The notes under the pieces: generated by a model
Seen by the model: the letters and a program-made list of their open reading frames with translations, nothing else
Told to the model about the DNA's origin: nothing
Databases searched by the model: none
DNA from: Bog-756 sp037141235
Lineage (GTDB): Bacteria; Actinomycetota; Acidimicrobiia; Acidimicrobiales; RAAP-2
Assembly (NCBI GenBank): GCA_037141235.1
Contig: JBAXCY010000039.1
Coordinates: forward strand, 1-18,361
DNA length: 18,361 nucleotides
Reading direction: 5' to 3'
Shown: one piece after another, positions 1 to 6,651 of the stretch
Layout of the letters: every line of letters starts with the position of its first letter
Numbering within the stretch: position 1 is the first letter of the stretch
Program-made: the position numbers and the translations under genes

Positions 1-873
1 CTTGGCCGACTCGACCTCGAGCAGCATGTCGGCACACTTGTGCTTGATGGCCTGGAAGCTGCCGATGGGCCGGCCGAACTGGATCCGGGTCTTGGCGTAA
101 TCGACCGAGCTATCCAGGCAGCGCTGAGCGCCGCCGACCTGCTCGGCGGCCAGTGCTACGGCGGCCAGGTCGAGCGTCTTGGACAGTCCTGCCTCAGCCC
201 CACCGTCGGTCCCGATCAACCACGCCGGGGTGTTGGCGAACTCGAGCCGAGCTTGCTTGCGGGTCTGGTCCATGGTGGCCAGCGAGGTCCGGGTCAGGCC
301 GGCAGCATCGCCTTGGACGGCAAACAGCGACAGCCCGGCAGCGGTGCGTCCGACCACCAAGATCAGGTTGGCGATATGGCCGTCGATCACGAACGACTTG
401 TGCCCGTTGAGCGCCCATCCATCGGCGGTCGCAGTGGCGCCCAGGGTGATGCCTTCGGCATCCCAACGACCGCTGTCTTCAGTGAAGGCCAAGGTGGCGA
501 TGGTCTCACCGGCGGCGATGCCCGGCAGCAGGGTCTCTTGGGCTTTCTGGTCACCCGAAGTCAGCAGTGCATTGGCGGCGAGCGCCACCGTGGAGAAGAA
601 CGGTGCGCACAGCAGCGACGCGCCCATCTCCTCGAGGACCACGATCAACTCGACATAGGTGAACCCGGCGCCACCGAACTCCTCGGGGATGATCAGGGAC
701 TGCAAGCCGAGCTGCTCGGCCATCTGGGTCCAGACCTCAGGGTCGTACCCCTCGTCTGTCTCCATGAGTCTCCGGACCTCGGTCTCGGGGGACTTGTCGT
801 CCAGGAACCGACGGACCGACTTGCGCAGTTCGTCCTGCTCCTCGCTGAAGGCGAAGTTCATCTGGTTCTCCAT
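1..873 (-). CDS. Acyl-CoA dehydrogenase, C-terminus cut by window edge
   Basis: The first 291 residues of an acyl-CoA dehydrogenase, a flavoprotein that oxidises an acyl-CoA thioester to the 2-enoyl-CoA. The N-terminal helical domain opens with NFAFSEEQDELR (residues 6-17). The middle beta domain carries LAFTEDSGRW (128-137), the usual FAD/substrate loop, and the third domain begins with RIQFGRPIGSFQAIKH (263-278), a family hallmark. Family members are about 380 residues, so roughly 90 are missing past position 1. The start at 873 has AGGGGA about 9 nt upstream. A second in-frame ATG at 861 has GGAG 6 nt upstream and fits the usual family N-terminus equally well. The gene is divergent from the MBL-fold gene. 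Substrate chain length or type (fatty acid, branched or steroid) cannot be told from this part. Confidence 0.93.
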   Translation of the reverse strand, partial: MENQMNFAFSEEQDELRKSVRRFLDDKSPETEVRRLMETDEGYDPEVWTQMAEQLGLQSLIIPEEFGGAGFTYVELIVVLEEMGASLLCAPFFSTVALAANALLTSGDQKAQETLLPGIAAGETIATLAFTEDSGRWDAEGITLGATATADGWALNGHKSFVIDGHIANLILVVGRTAAGLSLFAVQGDAAGLTRTSLATMDQTRKQARLEFANTPAWLIGTDGGAEAGLSKTLDLAAVALAAEQVGGAQRCLDSSVDYAKTRIQFGRPIGSFQAIKHKCADMLLEVESAK

Positions 874-918
874 CTGGTGGAGTCCCCTGCCGGGGACGTC
901 ATCTGGTACTACCCATCA

Positions 919-933
919 AGGGCATCGTGCCCT
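919..933. repeat. Short perfect inverted repeat between divergent genes
   Basis: AGGGCA-TCG-TGCCCT, a perfect 6-bp stem with a 3-base loop, lies 46 bases upstream of the acyl-CoA dehydrogenase start and 98 bases before the MBL gene. It could be an operator or a structured leader for the minus-strand gene. Only the symmetry is seen. Confidence 0.35.
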
Positions 934-956
934 GTTTGTCTACCAGAAGCGTGCAT

Positions 957-970
957 GTGTTGACCAACAC
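957..970. promoter_or_regulatory. Operator-like palindrome GTGTTG-AC-CAACAC
   Basis: A perfect dyad with 6-bp arms and a 2-bp centre. It covers the candidate -35 element (TTGACC, 960-965) of the MBL-fold gene and lies in the region shared with the divergent acyl-CoA dehydrogenase gene. Position and symmetry suit a TetR-type repressor controlling both genes, but no regulator gene is present in the window, so the protein is unknown. Confidence 0.45.
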
Positions 971-990
971 GAGGTGGCCCCCGCTACGAT
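960..990 (+). promoter_or_regulatory. Candidate promoter of the MBL-fold gene
   Basis: TTGACC (960-965) and TACGAT (985-990) resemble -35 and -10 hexamers. The 19-bp spacer is longer than ideal. Transcription would start near 997, leaving a short leader that contains the strong Shine-Dalgarno AGGAGG at 1017-1022. Confidence 0.45.
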
Positions 991-1030
991 CCCGGGCAGA
1001 CCAGGCATTCCCCTTCAGGAGGCACCCACC

Positions 1031-1648
1031 ATGGCCGACACCGTCATCGACTACCAGGACACGGCCGTCGAGGTCCATCGGGTGGTGGTGGGACCAGTGG
1101 AGAACAACGTCTACATCGTCCGCTGTCGTGAGACGGGCGACTCGGTGCTGATCGACGCGGCCAACGAGCACGACCTGCTGCTTGAGCTGTGCCGGGACCT
1201 GCATGTGGGCCAAGTCCTGGAGACCCACGGGCACTGGGATCACATCCAGGCCGTCGAGGCCGTACGTGATGCGGGCATCAGTGTGGCCGTAACCCAGGCC
1301 GATGCCGCCATGCTCCCCTCCTACGACCAGATCTTGGAGGACGAGTCGGTGGTGCAGGTAGGACGCCTCCGGATCGCCACCATCGCCACCCCGGGCCATA
1401 CGCCTGGGTCGATGTGCTTTGCCGTGGCGGGCACTCCCCTGTTGTTTTCGGGGGACACGCTGTTCCCCGGCGGACCCGGCAACACGTCGTTCGAGGACGC
1501 CGACTTCGCCACCATCATCGGCTCCATCGAATCCCGGCTCTTCCAGCCGTTCGCCCCCGCCACGCTGGTGCTGCCCGGCCACGGGGTGAGTACGACAATC
1601 GGGGCCGAGTCCCCTCATCTCGACGAGTGGGTGGCGCGAGGCTGGTAG
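1031..1648 (+). CDS. MBL-fold metallohydrolase, glyoxalase II-like
   Basis: A 205-residue cytosolic metallo-beta-lactamase-fold hydrolase. The metal ligands are complete: THGHWDH gives H66, H68, D70 and H71, followed by H123 in PGHTPGS, D142 in SGDTLF and H184 in LPGHG. The order and the short length match the glyoxalase II-like group, which hydrolyses thioesters such as hydroxyacyl-thiols or, in relatives, oxidises persulfides. The usual C-terminal substrate-binding extension of true glyoxalase II is absent, so the substrate is open. The start is well supported by AGGAGG 8 nt before the ATG; reading frame continuing upstream lacks such a site. The gene is divergent from the acyl-CoA dehydrogenase and converges on the glucosidase gene. 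Confidence 0.9.
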   Translation: MADTVIDYQDTAVEVHRVVVGPVENNVYIVRCRETGDSVLIDAANEHDLLLELCRDLHVGQVLETHGHWDHIQAVEAVRDAGISVAVTQADAAMLPSYDQILEDESVVQVGRLRIATIATPGHTPGSMCFAVAGTPLLFSGDTLFPGGPGNTSFEDADFATIIGSIESRLFQPFAPATLVLPGHGVSTTIGAESPHLDEWVARGW

Positions 1649-1651
1649 CAG

Positions 1652-1693
1652 GGCAGGTCGACTCAGGCAGGTCGACTCAGGCAGGTCGACTCA
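1652..1693. repeat. Three perfect tandem 14-bp repeats
   Basis: The unit GGCAGGTCGACTCA occurs three times without mismatch at 1652-1665, 1666-1679 and 1680-1693, in the gap between two convergent genes. Each unit holds the palindrome GTCGAC. The last three bases of the third unit are the TGA stop codon of the minus-strand glucosidase gene, so the repeat starts inside that gene. The array may form slipped structures or act as a weak bidirectional stop, but no classical terminator is seen. Confidence 0.9.
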
Positions 1694-3886
1694 GACGGCA
1701 GTGGACGGTCGCCGAGGCTCGCGGATCACTTCGATCTCGGGGGGCAGCCCAGTGATCGACACTCCCCCCTCGACCCCGCTCCCCACCTCGATGGTGACCC
1801 GGGACCCGGCCAGCGGGATCCCCTCTACCTTCAGGTAGCCGATCCCCTCAGGCAGATTCGGGCTAAGCCAGATCTTGCCGTAGGGGATCCACGGGTCGAG
1901 CCGGAGCAGGGTGCGCAGGCACAGCAGCGGCGACGCCGCCGACCATGCTTGGGGTGAGCATGACGTCGGGTAGCCCACCGGTACGTTCAGTTCGCCCCGG
2001 TCGAGGCCGCTGAACAGCTCGGGTAGGCGCCCACCTTGGGACGAGGCGGCATCGAGTAGGCCGAAGATCAGTGTTTGTGCCGCCCCGTCGAATCCGTAGC
2101 GAGCCAGACCAGCCGCCACGATGGCCGTGTCGTGCGGCCATACCGAGCCGCAGTGGTAGCTGATCGGGTTGTAGCCGCCGTTGTCGCTCGACAGGGTGCG
2201 CAGCCCCCAACCGGTGAACATGGCCGGCGACACCAGGGCCTGGGCCACCTGCTTGGCCTTGTCCTCGTCCACGATGCCCGTCCACAGGCAGTGGCCGATG
2301 TTGGAGGTGAGCGAGTCGATCGGCTTCTTGTCTGCGTCCAAGCCCACCGCGAACCAGCCCTTGTCCTCTAGCCAGAAGTCGCGGTTGAAGTTGGCCTTCA
2401 GGTGGGTGGCCTTGGCCCGGTAGCGCTCGTACGTGGCGGCGTCGCCCGCCTCGAAGGCGAAGTGGGCGCTGGCCAGGTAGGCACCGTAGGTATAGGCCTG
2501 CACCTCGGCCAGAGCGATGGGGGCCTCGGCCACCCTCCCATCGGCGTAGCGGATGCCGTCCCAGCTGTCCTTCCACCCCTGGTTGGCCAGTCCCCGGTCG
2601 GTGGCCCGCCGGTACTCCACGTACCCGTCGCCATCGGAATCGCCGAAGTGCTCGATCCACTCCATGGCCCGGGCCGCGTTGGGCAGGAGCTCATCGACCA
2701 ACTCACGGGCCACCCCCCACCGGCGCATCTCCCCGAGCAGCATCACAAACAATGGCGTGGCATCGGCCGTGCCGTAGTAGATACTGCCTCCCCCGAGCGA
2801 CAGGGACGCGGCATCACCGAAGCGCATCTCATGGAGGATGCGGCCGGGCTCCTCGTCGTGGCGGGGATCGACCTCGGTTCCTTGGAACCGAGCCAGGGTC
2901 TGCAGCACACCGCGGGCCAGGTCGGGGTCGACCAGGAGCGCCATCCACGCCGTCAGCAGCGAGTCCCGGCCGAACACGGTCATGAACCACGGAGCGCCGG
3001 CGGCCACGACCACCCGCTCGGGATAGTCAGGGTCGAAGATGCGCAACGCCCCGAGGTCTTCGGCGCTGCGGGCCACTACTTCCTTCAACACCGGGTGGTC
3101 GGTCTCTACTTGAGGGACCTGGCGGCGCCACTCGGCCATCCGCTCGGTCGGTGTGGCCCGCTCCACGGGTTCCCCGCAGCGGTACTTCGGGGCGAACACC
3201 GCCCCGTCGATGATCGGGCCGATTTCGATGCAGGTGGTCCACTCGCCTCGCGCCTGCACCACCACGTCGAAGGTGATGAGTCCCGGTGCCACGACGGCGG
3301 CCCCTGATGCCTGCATCTGCACCCCCCGGGCCACCGCCCCACGCGTGTAGGTGTACGTCACCGACGGCGTGGGCTCGTCCTCGGTACCACCAGGTCGAAC
3401 CCGGCCTCGGACCACCTCGGTGGTTACCGCCCCGGCGTTGACCCCGGCAGCCACCCGGCCTTCCTTGACGGCGAAGAGGTCGGCGAAGTCGGCGTCGACG
3501 AGGATCTCGACCGTGCAGGCGGTGGCCTCGTCAGAAAAGTTCCGCAGTGTCAGCTCTTCGCGCATCCCCTGGCCCACGTGACGGCTCCGGAATACCATCA
3601 GCGTCGAGTCGGCCCGCCCCGGGGCTGGCAGGTTGCGGGCCACGAATGTGGCCGAAAACGGGTCATCGGTGACAGCAGCCAAATGCTCGGCCCGGGCCCC
3701 GTTGATCAGGACCTCGAATCGGGACACGATCCGGGTGTCCCGGAAGAACAGCCCTTGAGCCGCACCGGGGGTGATGTCACCGGTGCTGCCGCTGATGGCG
3801 AAGGTGGACTCGTCGACCAGGGTCACCGAGCCAGCACCCGATCCGAGTTGGGTCACTGGGCCAGCGAAGTTCCAGGGGTCGGACAT
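1691..3886 (-). CDS. Glycogen debranching-type glucosidase (GDE N-terminal domain plus alpha/alpha barrel)
   Basis: A 731-residue protein of the bacterial amylo-alpha-1,6-glucosidase type. Residues about 15-225 form the beta-rich GDE N-terminal domain, with the typical GLFFRDTR (45-52). Residues about 265-700 form an (alpha/alpha)6 barrel glycosidase domain, with APWFMTVFGRDSLLTAW (298-314), GWKDSWDGIR (437-446), NIGHCLWTGI (529-538) and CGSVWPHDTAIV (579-590). It has no signal peptide, so it is probably cytosolic and acts on glycogen branches or related glucans. The ATG at 3886 is preferred over the in-frame GTG at 3895, because TACGGT, a -10-like hexamer at 3894-3899, overlaps that GTG and lies 7 nt from the ATG. 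GGTGA also lies 5 nt before it. Close relatives act on other alpha-glucosides, so exact specificity is uncertain. Confidence 0.9.
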   Translation of the reverse strand: MSDPWNFAGPVTQLGSGAGSVTLVDESTFAISGSTGDITPGAAQGLFFRDTRIVSRFEVLINGARAEHLAAVTDDPFSATFVARNLPAPGRADSTLMVFRSRHVGQGMREELTLRNFSDEATACTVEILVDADFADLFAVKEGRVAAGVNAGAVTTEVVRGRVRPGGTEDEPTPSVTYTYTRGAVARGVQMQASGAAVVAPGLITFDVVVQARGEWTTCIEIGPIIDGAVFAPKYRCGEPVERATPTERMAEWRRQVPQVETDHPVLKEVVARSAEDLGALRIFDPDYPERVVVAAGAPWFMTVFGRDSLLTAWMALLVDPDLARGVLQTLARFQGTEVDPRHDEEPGRILHEMRFGDAASLSLGGGSIYYGTADATPLFVMLLGEMRRWGVARELVDELLPNAARAMEWIEHFGDSDGDGYVEYRRATDRGLANQGWKDSWDGIRYADGRVAEAPIALAEVQAYTYGAYLASAHFAFEAGDAATYERYRAKATHLKANFNRDFWLEDKGWFAVGLDADKKPIDSLTSNIGHCLWTGIVDEDKAKQVAQALVSPAMFTGWGLRTLSSDNGGYNPISYHCGSVWPHDTAIVAAGLARYGFDGAAQTLIFGLLDAASSQGGRLPELFSGLDRGELNVPVGYPTSCSPQAWSAASPLLCLRTLLRLDPWIPYGKIWLSPNLPEGIGYLKVEGIPLAGSRVTIEVGSGVEGGVSITGLPPEIEVIREPRRPSTAV

Positions 3887-3893
3887 GCAGTTC

Positions 3894-3899
3894 ACCGTA
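3894..3899 (-). promoter_or_regulatory. Candidate -10 hexamer for the glucosidase gene
   Basis: On the minus strand the hexamer is TACGGT, followed by 7 nt and then the ATG at 3886. This spacing suits a leaderless transcript. The same bases include GGTGA, which could instead be a ribosome binding site. Confidence 0.35.
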
Positions 3900-3970
3900 T
3901 CGGCTGACCTCTACCGGGCGATACCCCCTACATGCGGCATGCGCTACCAGATGGCGGCTGGGTATCTCTC

Positions 3971-4002
3971 CTGATTCCTCCTACAGCCGTAGGAGAAATC
4001 AG
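3971..4002. promoter_or_regulatory. Inverted repeat upstream of sufC1, likely operator
   Basis: Arms CTGATTCCTCCTAC (3971-3984) and GTAGGAGAAATCAG (3989-4002) are reverse complements with one mismatch, separated by AGCC. The repeat covers the place where the -35 element of the sufC1 promoter should be (about 3989-3996), so a bound protein would control polymerase access. Fe-S-sensing regulators commonly control SUF operons through dyads like this. No such regulator is encoded in the window, and the sequence is not one I recognise as a known SufR or IscR site. Confidence 0.6.
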
Positions 4003-4012
4003 ATGGACGGGC

Positions 4013-4018
4013 TACAAT
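4013..4018 (+). promoter_or_regulatory. -10 hexamer TACAAT of the sufC1-sufS-sufU operon
   Basis: TACAAT is a near-consensus -10 element ending 7 nt before the GTG start of sufC1. No Shine-Dalgarno sequence precedes that GTG, so transcription and translation probably begin at the same base (leaderless mRNA). Confidence 0.55.
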
Positions 4019-4025
4019 CGATCCT

Positions 4026-4802
4026 GTGAGTTCCGAATCCGATGCCGTTGTCACCCCATCTTCCCCCCTCCTCCAGATCGTGGGGCTGCACGCCTCGGTC
4101 GAAGGACAGCCCATCCTCAAGGGGATCGATCTCACCGTCGAGGCGGGCAAGGTCCACGCCATCATGGGGCCCAACGGCTCCGGCAAGTCCACCCTGGCCA
4201 ACGTGCTCCTCGGCAACCCGGCCTACGAGGTGACCGCCGGCTCCATCTTGTTCCACGGTGAGGACATCACATCGTGGCCGACCGACGTGCGAGGCAAGGC
4301 CGGCATCTTCTTGGCCTTCCAGGATCCCGAATCCATCGGTGGGGTCCCAGTGATCCAGTTCCTGCGTCAAGCCCTGTCGGCCCGCAGGGGTACCGACATG
4401 TCGGTCCTCGAGGTCCGCATGATGATGATCGAGTGGATGGACAAGCTCGGCATGGACCCGGCCTTCGGCGAGCGCCACCTGAACGACGGGTTCTCCGGTG
4501 GGGAGAAGAAGCGCAATGAGATCCTGCAGATGGCGCTGCTCGAGCCGGAGCTCGCCATCCTCGACGAAACCGACTCCGGGCTCGACGTCGACGCCCTGCG
4601 CACCGTGGCCAAGGGCGTGCACACCGTGCGCCAGGAACGGCCGGATCTCGGCGTTCTGGTCATCAGCCACTACCAGCGCATGCTCGAAGAGCTCGATGCG
4701 GACCGGGTCCACCTGCTCGTGGACGGTGTGATCGCCGCCGAGGGCGGCCCCGAACTCGGTGCGAAACTCGAGTCGGAAGGGTACGACGCATGGAGGAGCT
4801 GA
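4026..4802 (+). CDS. sufC: Fe-S cluster assembly ATPase SufC, first copy (SufC1)
   Basis: A 258-residue ABC-type ATPase that drives the SufB-SufD scaffold in the cytosol. It shows Walker A GPNGSGKST (48-56), Q-loop Q99, signature FSGGEKKR (156-163), Walker B with the catalytic glutamate LAILDETD (176-183), D-loop SGLD (184-187) and switch H215. The SufC-specific stretch from KKRNEILQM onward separates it from transport ATPases. The start is a GTG with no ribosome binding site but a -10 hexamer 7 nt away. The gene overlaps sufS by 13 bases, so the two are co-translated. It resembles the SufC type with FSGGEKKR/DETDSGLD and differs clearly from the second copy at 9837-10574. It lacks an adjacent SufB or SufD, so it must work with proteins encoded elsewhere, most simply those further along this window. 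Confidence 0.95.
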   Translation: MSSESDAVVTPSSPLLQIVGLHASVEGQPILKGIDLTVEAGKVHAIMGPNGSGKSTLANVLLGNPAYEVTAGSILFHGEDITSWPTDVRGKAGIFLAFQDPESIGGVPVIQFLRQALSARRGTDMSVLEVRMMMIEWMDKLGMDPAFGERHLNDGFSGGEKKRNEILQMALLEPELAILDETDSGLDVDALRTVAKGVHTVRQERPDLGVLVISHYQRMLEELDADRVHLLVDGVIAAEGGPELGAKLESEGYDAWRS

Positions 4803-6055
4803 ACACGCCAGCAGCCGGTGTGCCGGTGCTCGATGCCGCCACCCTGGCCAAGGACTTTCCGCTGCTGTCTCGGGAGATCCACGGTCGGCCCATCACCTAC
4901 CTCGACTCGGCTGCCTCGTCGCAGCGCCCCACCGCCGTGCTCGATGCCATGCGCGAGTACGACGAGACCACCCACGCAAACGTGCACCGCGGCGTGTACA
5001 CGATCGCCGAAGAAGCCACCCGCCGCTTCGAGGCCGCCCGGACGAACGTGGGCAGGTTCATCGGGGCTCCGGACCCCGGGCGCGAGGTGGTGTTCACCAA
5101 GAACGCCACGGAAGCACTCAACCTGGTGGCCCACACGTGGGGCCGGACCAACCTGGGTCAAGGCGATGTGGTCGTCCTGACAGAGATGGAGCACCACGCC
5201 AACATCGTGCCGTGGCACATGCTGGCTGCCGAGGTAGGTATCGTGCTGCGCTGGATCCCGATCGACGACACCGGCCGCCTGGTCCTCGACGACCTCGACG
5301 CCATCTTGGACGGCGCCAAGCTGCTGGGTCTGACCTGCATGTCCAACGTCCTTGGCACGCTCAACCCGGTGGCCGACCTGGCCGAGGCCGCGCATCGGGC
5401 CGGCGCCGTCGTCCTGGCTGATGCCTGTCAGTCGGTTCCCCACCTGCCCACCGATGTCACCGAACTCGGTGTCGACTTCCTGGCCTTCAGCGCCCACAAA
5501 ATGCTGGGCCCGACCGGCATCGGGGTTTTGTGGGGACGCGAAGAGCTGTTGGCCGAGATGCCACCGTTCCTGGGTGGGGGCGAAATGATCCTCGACGTCC
5601 GCAAGGACGGCTTCACCCCGAACGACATCCCCTGGCGCTTCGAGGCAGGAACCCCGCCGATCACCGAGGCCATCGGACTCGGGGCCGCCGTCGACTACCT
5701 CGAGGCTGTCGGCATGGATGCGGTACGAGCCCATGAGATCGCCCTTACCGCCTACGCCCTTGATGCCCTCGATGCTCGGTTCGGTGACGGCATTCGCGTC
5801 TTCGGACCCGCCGAGGCCGAGGCCAGGGGCGGTGTGCTCTCGTTCGCCCTCGGCGACGTCCATCCCCACGACATCTCCCAGATCCTGGATGAGTACGGGG
5901 TGTGCGTACGTGCTGGCCACCACTGCGCGAAGCCCCTTATGCGTCGTCTCGGGGTCAATGCCACCGCTCGGGCGTCGTTCGCCCTGTACAACGACGAGCA
6001 TGACGTGGACACACTGGTGGAGGCGCTCGATGCCGCCCGGAAGTTCTTCGCATGA
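4790..6055 (+). CDS. sufS: Cysteine desulfurase SufS
   Basis: A 421-residue class V PLP enzyme that converts L-cysteine to alanine and holds the sulfur as a persulfide for Fe-S assembly. The PLP lysine is K237 in FSAHKMLGPTG. H135 in EMEHHANIVPW and D211/Q214 in DACQS contact the cofactor. The persulfide cysteine is C379 in RAGHHCAKPLM, on the short group II (SufS-type) loop. Length and motifs are typical. The ATG at 4790 has GGAAGG 9 nt upstream and lies inside the end of sufC1. The nearest downstream partner is SufU, the zinc-dependent sulfur acceptor typical of Gram-positive SufS. Confidence 0.96.
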   Translation: MEELNTPAAGVPVLDAATLAKDFPLLSREIHGRPITYLDSAASSQRPTAVLDAMREYDETTHANVHRGVYTIAEEATRRFEAARTNVGRFIGAPDPGREVVFTKNATEALNLVAHTWGRTNLGQGDVVVLTEMEHHANIVPWHMLAAEVGIVLRWIPIDDTGRLVLDDLDAILDGAKLLGLTCMSNVLGTLNPVADLAEAAHRAGAVVLADACQSVPHLPTDVTELGVDFLAFSAHKMLGPTGIGVLWGREELLAEMPPFLGGGEMILDVRKDGFTPNDIPWRFEAGTPPITEAIGLGAAVDYLEAVGMDAVRAHEIALTAYALDALDARFGDGIRVFGPAEAEARGGVLSFALGDVHPHDISQILDEYGVCVRAGHHCAKPLMRRLGVNATARASFALYNDEHDVDTLVEALDAARKFFA

Positions 6056-6076
6056 CCTCCCGGTACGCTTTCCCCC

Positions 6077-6119
6077 GGGTGTCACCGCACCCTCCCCAAG
6101 TGCGGGTGCCGTCGCACCC
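6077..6119 (+). other. Overlapping stem-loops in the sufS-sufU spacer
   Basis: The 88-base gap between sufS and sufU can form three hairpins: GGGTG/CACCC (6077-6081 with 6088-6092), CCGCAC/GTGCGG (6085-6090 with 6100-6105) and GGGTGC/GCACCC (6104-6109 with 6114-6119). The middle one shares bases with both neighbours, so it excludes them. No U-run follows any of them. This could set the SufS to SufU ratio by processing or attenuation, but it could also be chance in a GC-rich spacer. Confidence 0.4.
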
Positions 6120-6143
6120 CCCAGACGAAGGGACGTCGGACTG

Positions 6144-6644
6144 ATGCCCGGCCTCGAAGATCTCTATCGGGAGATCATCCTCGACCACTACCGCTCACCC
6201 AGGAACCGTGGGGAACTCGAATCGCCCCCTGCCGTGCGGGTCGAAGGGTTCAATCCGCTGTGCGGGGACGAGATCGTGGTCACCCTCGACGAGGTGGACG
6301 GAGTTGTCGCCGATATCAAGATCGCCGGGACCGGATGCTCGATCAGCCAGTCCTCGGCTTCCCTCATGTCGGCTGCCGTCAAGGGCAAGTCGGTCGAAGA
6401 AGCACGAGGACTCATCGCTACCTTCAAGGGGATGATGTCCATCCACGAGGCCACGCTTCCATCCGGAACCGGGAGCGCAGACAGTAGGGAGTCCGAGGCT
6501 TCGGAGCCTCAGGCCATCGACATCGACGCCCTCGGCGAACTCGCCGCCCTGCAGGGAGTCGTCAAGTTTCCGGTACGGATCAAGTGCGCCACCTTGAGTT
6601 GGAACACCTTGGCCCAGTGCCTCGACGAGAGCGCCGCCGTCTGA
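6144..6644 (+). CDS. sufU: SufU sulfur acceptor / Fe-S assembly protein with an extra loop
   Basis: A 166-residue SufU-type protein. The N-terminus LEDLYREIILDHYRSPRNRG (residues 4-23) is typical. The zinc ligands C40 and D42 (NPLCGDE), C65 (GTGCSIS) and C148 (IKCATLSW) are all present. SufU takes sulfur from SufS by exchanging a zinc ligand with the desulfurase active-site cysteine. Compared with my memory of Bacillus subtilis SufU (about 147 residues), there are about 20 extra residues between GMM (96-98) and the conserved ALQGV (135-139). The extra segment is rich in S, E, G and A (about 104-126). Start: the ATG at 6144 has AAGGGA and a closer GGA upstream. The last gene of the operon, it converges on the next gene with only 7 bases between stops. 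No sufT follows. Confidence 0.93.
   Translation: MPGLEDLYREIILDHYRSPRNRGELESPPAVRVEGFNPLCGDEIVVTLDEVDGVVADIKIAGTGCSISQSSASLMSAAVKGKSVEEARGLIATFKGMMSIHEATLPSGTGSADSRESEASEPQAIDIDALGELAALQGVVKFPVRIKCATLSWNTLAQCLDESAAV
6495..6510 (+). repeat. Perfect hairpin inside the extra loop of sufU
   Basis: GAGGCT-TCGG-AGCCTC, a perfect 6-bp stem with a 4-base loop, lies inside the sufU reading frame and encodes part of its serine/glutamate-rich insertion. It is the kind of short palindrome sometimes found where a mobile repeat has entered a gene, but only one copy was noticed in the window. Confidence 0.5.
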
Positions 6645-6651
6645 CCGCCTG

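Noticed and set aside
40..963. A 307-codon plus-strand frame at the left edge.
   Set aside because: It is antisense to a clear acyl-CoA dehydrogenase and its translation is low-complexity without family motifs.
659..1030. Upstream extension of the MBL-fold gene to 659.
   Set aside because: The extension overlaps the acyl-CoA dehydrogenase gene and shows no family sequence; AGGAGG marks the start at 1031.
1652..1693. The 14-bp array as a CRISPR.
   Set aside because: Units are directly adjacent with no spacers and are too short.
4670..6085. A 471-codon minus-strand frame.
   Set aside because: It mirrors sufS in a GC-rich sequence; the plus-strand frame has all cysteine desulfurase motifs.
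6495..6510. The hairpin in sufU as an intrinsic terminator.
   Set aside because: It lies inside the coding region before the conserved third zinc cysteine and has no U-run.
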